From: JAJFUG01 sp964473155
Lineage (GTDB): Bacteria > Gemmatimonadota > Glassbacteria > GWA2-58-10
NCBI GenBank assembly: GCA_964473155.1
Contig: CAYYNT010000037.1
Coordinates: 1-40,968 of the forward strand
Length of the DNA: 40,968 nt
Direction: 5' to 3'
How positions within the stretch are numbered: the stretch's first letter is position 1; every line of letters begins with the position of its first letter. This document shows positions 36,974-40,968 of the stretch, one piece after another. The notes beneath the pieces were generated by a model, which ran no database searches, was not told the DNA's origin, and was given only the letters and a program-made list of their open reading frames with translations. A program made the translations under genes and the position numbers.

Positions 36974-38721
36974 GGCTCCCGTCATTTCTGTTCCGGGGCG
37001 CACCTGGCGGGGATGAAGTCGCATATTTTGACCAGGCTCTTGAGCTGATGAACAGCGGACCGGATTGGAAGGGGATGGAATATATTCAGGCTGCTCCAAA
37101 ACTTCTCTTTATCATAATCAACGCACCGGTAGTAAATTTTTTTTATAAAGTTACAGGGAATGCCGGTCTCAGCGTCGCAATCCTTCCGCTGCTATTATCC
37201 ATAGCTGGACTGTTCGCGGTGTATGAGCTGGGCAGAAGGCTTTATGGAATCCGTGGAGCCTATTGGGCCGGGCTTGTCTATGCGGTTATGCCTTATCTGG
37301 TTTTGCAATCCAGCCTTATGCATGCGGAGCAGTACTATATAGTGTTTTATCTGTTCGGAGCGTTGATGCTGAACAGTTACCTGCGTAGCAGGAAAACAAG
37401 CGTTCTTATATTGACAATGAGCTGGTTTGCCGCTATCTGCAAGGTAAGACCTGAAGGAATTATCATTTTTTTTATCGCGCTCGTTTCGATAATCACGTGG
37501 AGCCTAAAAGAAAGGGAACATGAGCCGGGACGGAAAAACGAATGGCTCCGGACAGCATTTTTGTCTACAGCATGCCTGGTATTCATCAACCTGTTTTTTA
37601 TGCTGATTGTCGAGTTCGATATTGTAAAAGTAGACGCTGGTAGCATTTCAAGCGCATATTCAGGAAAAATACTTGGTTCCCTTGCCCGACGGATCACTTC
37701 TCTTTTCAATATCGCTCTGCCGGGAGGACTGACAAACACCGGAAACAAGTTCGGCTATCTGATGGATAACTGGCAAGTGGTTTTTCTGGCTGGATTGGCT
37801 TGGAGCTATGATATCCTGAAAACGGTTTTCATTCTACCCACCCGAGTGGTTCCGCCTCTGATTCTCGTTTTTTGTGGAATGGCTCTGGCGGATAAGGAAT
37901 CACGTGACCCGGATGTCCGTTTTACTGAGCGGTTTCTTCTGGCTTCGCTTCTGTTGATTCTTTTTTTCCCTGTCATTTACCTTTTGTCATTTTCCCGATA
38001 TATGTACATTATCAGCCCGGTGGCGGTTTTTCTGGCGGCTCGTGGGCTTTCGTTCCTTGAAAGGCGATTCGCCAGTCCGGACGGGTTGCGTTGGAGATTG
38101 CTGACGCCGAGTACCATAATCACATGCATAATCATTTTGTATGTGAGCACTGGTTTCTATCTTTTGCAGGCTGGGGATTTTCTCAGGAGAGGAGCGGCGA
38201 CCGTTTTTTCCAATGAGTATCAGGAGAATGGAAAAAGAAACACGGTTGAGTTGGTCAAATGGCTCGGTGAAAATTATAGCGGCAATCAGGTTGCTTTGAT
38301 GGGTGAGGGTGAATGGTGGCACATGGTTGAGGGCATGAACACCCTGCGTTTCCCGTACCGGATGGGTAATGTGAATGGAATATGGAGAGTGTTGCCGGTT
38401 TCATCTGCTGCCGTGCTGGATACACTTAGGAATAACAGTCCCGCTTTGATGGTATTGGCCCGGAGTCAGTTTTTCCAGATAAGACGGGCGGGCTCCAAAA
38501 ACTATTTCAACGAGTCCCTGTCCCGGAACCTTGCTTATTCGGATGATGGGCTGGAGTTGATGCGCCCGGCCGAGGAAAATGATCCGATCTTTATTTTCCA
38601 GGAGTTGTCTTCTTTCTGGGAAACAGATTCCATGCCTGATAGTTTCAAGTTGCTCCGGATAATCGCTGCACCCGAAGACCAGGATACAATTAAAGTCTTC
38701 GGGTGTGGTATTAAGGAATAA
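36922..38721 (+). CDS. GT39/ArnT-like membrane glycosyltransferase (start duplicated across a gap)
   Basis: A 599-residue polytopic protein with a short N-terminal helix, then RGAPGGDEVAYFDQAL (25-40), whose Asp31-Glu32 is the loop-1 acidic pair of GT39/ArnT-like enzymes. About ten more hydrophobic segments run to about 410, and a soluble C-terminal domain occupies about 420-599. It probably moves a sugar from a polyprenyl-phosphate donor onto a glycan or lipid on the outer face. The same start, with GGAGG 4 bp before the ATG, is at 36767 on the other side of the N run, so the undamaged gene probably reads from that ribosome site straight into this frame. It is one of two such enzymes in the locus. 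Confidence 0.8.
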   Translation: MLRDKKFYFLLFLTILFRLPSFLFRGAPGGDEVAYFDQALELMNSGPDWKGMEYIQAAPKLLFIIINAPVVNFFYKVTGNAGLSVAILPLLLSIAGLFAVYELGRRLYGIRGAYWAGLVYAVMPYLVLQSSLMHAEQYYIVFYLFGALMLNSYLRSRKTSVLILTMSWFAAICKVRPEGIIIFFIALVSIITWSLKEREHEPGRKNEWLRTAFLSTACLVFINLFFMLIVEFDIVKVDAGSISSAYSGKILGSLARRITSLFNIALPGGLTNTGNKFGYLMDNWQVVFLAGLAWSYDILKTVFILPTRVVPPLILVFCGMALADKESRDPDVRFTERFLLASLLLILFFPVIYLLSFSRYMYIISPVAVFLAARGLSFLERRFASPDGLRWRLLTPSTIITCIIILYVSTGFYLLQAGDFLRRGAATVFSNEYQENGKRNTVELVKWLGENYSGNQVALMGEGEWWHMVEGMNTLRFPYRMGNVNGIWRVLPVSSAAVLDTLRNNSPALMVLARSQFFQIRRAGSKNYFNESLSRNLAYSDDGLELMRPAEENDPIFIFQELSSFWETDSMPDSFKLLRIIAAPEDQDTIKVFGCGIKE

Positions 38722-38844
38722 GAATCACTCAAGCTTAGGAAGTTTTCTGGAATAATGCACCAGATTGATTTGCCTTTTGTTTGCCCGTTAATCTTCGATC
38801 TCGCTGCGAATAAAAAACCTGGCTCATGTTTTTACGAGGCGACA

Positions 38845-39906
38845 ATGAAATTGAATATCTTTGATTCAAGATATAAAGTTTTTGATAAACCGGTCTATAT
38901 CACCAAGCCTGTGCTGCCGGACCTGGATAAGTTCACCAGTATGATAAAACCCATTTTCGATTCCGGAATATTGACCAACTCCGGACCGTTCTCGCTTCAA
39001 CTCGAGAGCAGGCTGCGTGAATACCTCGGTGTGCAGGATTGTGCTTTATTCTGTAACGGAACGACCGCTCTTCAACTCGCAATATCGAGTTACCGGCTCA
39101 GCGGAGAAATCATAACCACGCCTTTCACGTTCCCGGCGACAATACACGTAATCGCGTGGAACCAGATCACTCCGGTGTTCTGCGATATCGATCCTGAAAG
39201 CTACAATATTGATGCCAGCCAGATTGAGCAGCTTATCACAACCAAAACAACGGCTATCCTTCCGGTTCATGCCTACGGCGTCCCATGCGATGTGCGCGCG
39301 ATCGAACGTATAGCTCAACGGCATGGCTTGAAAGTGATTTACGATGCCGCTCCGGCGTTTGGAGTCAAGTATGGCGGCGTGCCTGTGGGGAACTACGGCG
39401 ATACGAGCATGTTCAGTTTTCATGCGACCAAGCTGTTTACGACATTCGAGGGTGGGGCGCTGACCAGCAGTGATAAATATTTTATGGAACGGGTCCGTCT
39501 GCTGCGCAATTTCGGAATCGCCGGAGAGACTGAAATCATAAGCATGGGCATTAACGGCAAGATAAATGAGATCCAGTGCGTTTTCGGGTTGTCTATTCTT
39601 GAGCGGGTTCAGGAGGAGATAGCCAGACGAAAGAAACTGTATGGATTATATCTTGACCGGCTCGGTAAGATGCCTGGTATATACTTCCAGAAAATTGACC
39701 CTGAAGCNNNNNNNNNNNNNNNNNNNNNNNNNNNNNNNNNNNNNNNNNNNNNNNNNNNNNNNNNNNNNNNNNNNNNNNNNNNNNNNNNNNNNNNNNNNNN
39801 NNNNNNNGGCGAACTCGGGCTGGATAATGTTGATAAAGTAATTACTGTCATCGAGATTGCACACAAATCAAGAGCGAGAATAAAAAAGATGCTGGCCGGT
39901 GGCTGA
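38845..39906 (+). CDS. DegT/DnrJ/EryC1-type sugar aminotransferase, interrupted by a gap
   Basis: A PLP-dependent enzyme that aminates keto-sugar nucleotides such as dTDP-4-keto-6-deoxyhexoses. The start VYITKPVLPDLDKF then SGILTNSGP (40-48) is the usual opening of this group. CNGTTALQLA (70-79) binds the cofactor phosphate, DAAPAFGVKYGG (167-178) lines the site, and Lys196 in SFHATKLFTTFEGGAL forms the Schiff base. A 100-N run at 39708-39807 removes part of the C-terminal domain, and only the tail GELGLDNVDKVITVIEIA remains after it. Known relatives would need roughly 75-80 residues there, so more than 100 bases are probably missing and the frame shown across the gap is accidental. The ATG at 38845 follows GAGG; an in-frame ATG at 38755 is also possible. 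Confidence 0.85.
   Translation: MKLNIFDSRYKVFDKPVYITKPVLPDLDKFTSMIKPIFDSGILTNSGPFSLQLESRLREYLGVQDCALFCNGTTALQLAISSYRLSGEIITTPFTFPATIHVIAWNQITPVFCDIDPESYNIDASQIEQLITTKTTAILPVHAYGVPCDVRAIERIAQRHGLKVIYDAAPAFGVKYGGVPVGNYGDTSMFSFHATKLFTTFEGGALTSSDKYFMERVRLLRNFGIAGETEIISMGINGKINEIQCVFGLSILERVQEEIARRKKLYGLYLDRLGKMPGIYFQKIDPEXXXXXXXXXXXXXXXXXXXXXXXXXXXXXXXXXXGELGLDNVDKVITVIEIAHKSRARIKKMLAGG
39708..39807. other. Scaffold gap of 100 N inside the aminotransferase gene
   Basis: A placeholder-length N run. Unlike the earlier gap, no sequence is shared between its two edges, so true sequence is missing. Confidence 0.95.
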
Positions 39907-39951
39907 ATCTGCTGGTCCATCCTGATTTGTAATCCGGAAGGCTAAATTGAG

Positions 39952-40968
39952 ATGGATATCAAGGAAAAAAGAGATGTGGTGATACTTGGGGCCGGGCTGG
40001 CAGGCCTTTCTCTGGGGTGGAATATAACCAGGCTTCCTGTTGCTGCAACTATTCTCGAAAAGGAAGCTCAGATCGGAGGGCTGTACCGGACCATTGAACA
40101 GGATGGTTTCAGGCTGGATCTGGGACCGCATAACATACATACGAGCAAAGAAGATATCCTTCGTTTTCTGATGGATAATTTAGGGGAAGACCTGCGTGAA
40201 ATATCATACTGCGCAAACATATATTTCAACAGACAGTTCGTTGAGTATCCCCTAAAAGGGATCAGAGCGCTTAAGGTATTGAAAAAAAATCTTGTTCTGC
40301 CGGCTGTCTGGGATCTGTTCTTCGCGCGGCTGTGCATGTTCCTCAGAAACCCGAGCCGGGATGATTCTTTTGAGGACTGGATCAAGAACCGTTTCGGAAA
40401 GACACTGTACAACATTTATTTTGGTCCGTACGCTCAAAAGGCCTGGAAAATTCCAGCTTCGTCGATCAGCGCCTATGTAGCCGCCAAAAGAGTCCCGATA
40501 ATCAGTTTGACAGACCTGGTCCGCAAAGTGTTCAACAGGCCGCCCAAGGCATTCCATGGTGAGGATGTTTCACAGGTTCGCAGTTTTTATCCACGCCTGG
40601 GCGCCGGTCAGGTTGCGGACCTGTTCGCATCCGGTTTTGTCTCCAACGGAGGAGGGATCAGGACCGGTGCAACTATAAAGGCGATAAGACATGATGACTG
40701 CCGGATTGTATCTGTAGTATACACGGTCGATGGTGCGGAAACAGAGTTACCTGTCGATTTCATGTTTTCAACCATCCCGCTCGACGAACTGGTCCGCTTT
40801 CTTGATCCAGCGCCGCCGCAGGCTGTCCTGGAGGCGGCGGAGTCGCTGGATTATTCGTCAGAAAGGTTGTTGTACATTACTGTCAATAAACCGGATGTTT
40901 TCAATGTGCCTCTTGTTTATTTTCAGGACCCGGGGATCGAGTTCAATCGGGTTTACGATATCCGCCGC
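39952..40968 (+). CDS. FAD-dependent oxidoreductase/mutase-like protein, 3' end cut by window
   Basis: The first 339 codons are present and the frame is open to the window edge. The N-terminal Rossmann motif VVILGAGLAGLSLGW (9-23) with Glu36 (ILEKEAQIGGLYRT) binds FAD. The motif GLYRT-x-DGFRLDLGPHNIHT is typical of amine-oxidase/protoporphyrinogen-oxidase-like proteins and of UDP-galactopyranose mutase relatives in polysaccharide loci. A pure protoporphyrinogen oxidase role is less likely next to sugar genes. GGAAGG lies about 11 bp before the ATG. It is the last gene of the glycan run in this window. Confidence 0.8.
   Translation, partial: MDIKEKRDVVILGAGLAGLSLGWNITRLPVAATILEKEAQIGGLYRTIEQDGFRLDLGPHNIHTSKEDILRFLMDNLGEDLREISYCANIYFNRQFVEYPLKGIRALKVLKKNLVLPAVWDLFFARLCMFLRNPSRDDSFEDWIKNRFGKTLYNIYFGPYAQKAWKIPASSISAYVAAKRVPIISLTDLVRKVFNRPPKAFHGEDVSQVRSFYPRLGAGQVADLFASGFVSNGGGIRTGATIKAIRHDDCRIVSVVYTVDGAETELPVDFMFSTIPLDELVRFLDPAPPQAVLEAAESLDYSSERLLYITVNKPDVFNVPLVYFQDPGIEFNRVYDIRR

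Overview
The window looks like a piece of a draft or metagenome-assembled genome from a Gram-negative bacterium of moderately high GC. It encodes a TolC-type outer-membrane factor, an RND pump and many exported or lipid-anchored proteins. The exported polysaccharide-degrading enzymes, FG-GAP and PD40 beta-propellers, and an MttB-family protein suggest a poorly cultivated lineage of the Fibrobacterota/Latescibacterota/Glassbacteria kind. That placement is an inference; no rRNA or ribosomal protein is present. Two 100-base N runs are scaffold gaps.

Region 1 (about 1-16.1 kb) is a glycan-utilisation and metabolism stretch. It holds an exported PL1-type pectate lyase, a convergent exported beta-propeller with two Fn3-like domains, a CspA-family cold-shock gene with an elaborate leader, an exported GH2 beta-galactosidase, a degenerate HD-GYP-like protein, a KduD-like dehydrogenase and a DinB-family protein. 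An exported protein with a Cys/His/Asp transglutaminase-like triad, a two-domain polyphosphate:AMP phosphotransferase and an exported FG-GAP propeller follow. Pectate lyase and KduD both belong to pectin/uronate breakdown, but the transporter and the rest of that pathway are not here.

Region 2 (16.1-21.7 kb) has a perfect 32-bp palindrome, a DegP/DegQ-type protease that probably starts at TTG and is a lipoprotein, an aldo/keto reductase overlapping a small membrane protein, a glutamine-amidotransferase-like protein, and a metal-efflux-type permease.

Region 3 (21.8-30.6 kb) is the most interesting part. A small lipoprotein with its own promoter and hairpin is followed by a leftward operon: thioredoxin, a DUF2892 membrane protein, a TolC-type channel, a membrane-fusion lipoprotein, an RND pump and a P-II/DUF3240-like protein. 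Directly upstream lies a sigma-54 activator with a cysteine-rich PAS domain. Between activator and thioredoxin there is a -24/-12-like element and, about 100-145 bp upstream of it, four TGTTAA repeats that could be the activator's enhancer. This reads as a self-contained sigma-54-controlled thiol/metal-stress efflux module.

Region 4 (31-41 kb) is a surface-glycan locus that appears more AT-rich in places. It has a membrane-anchored transglutaminase-like protein, two GT39/ArnT-like glycosyltransferases, an MttB-family methyltransferase, a SAM methyltransferase, a DegT-type sugar aminotransferase interrupted by a gap, and an FAD-dependent oxidoreductase/mutase-like protein cut off by the window end. 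No tRNA, rRNA, CRISPR array or transposase was recognised.
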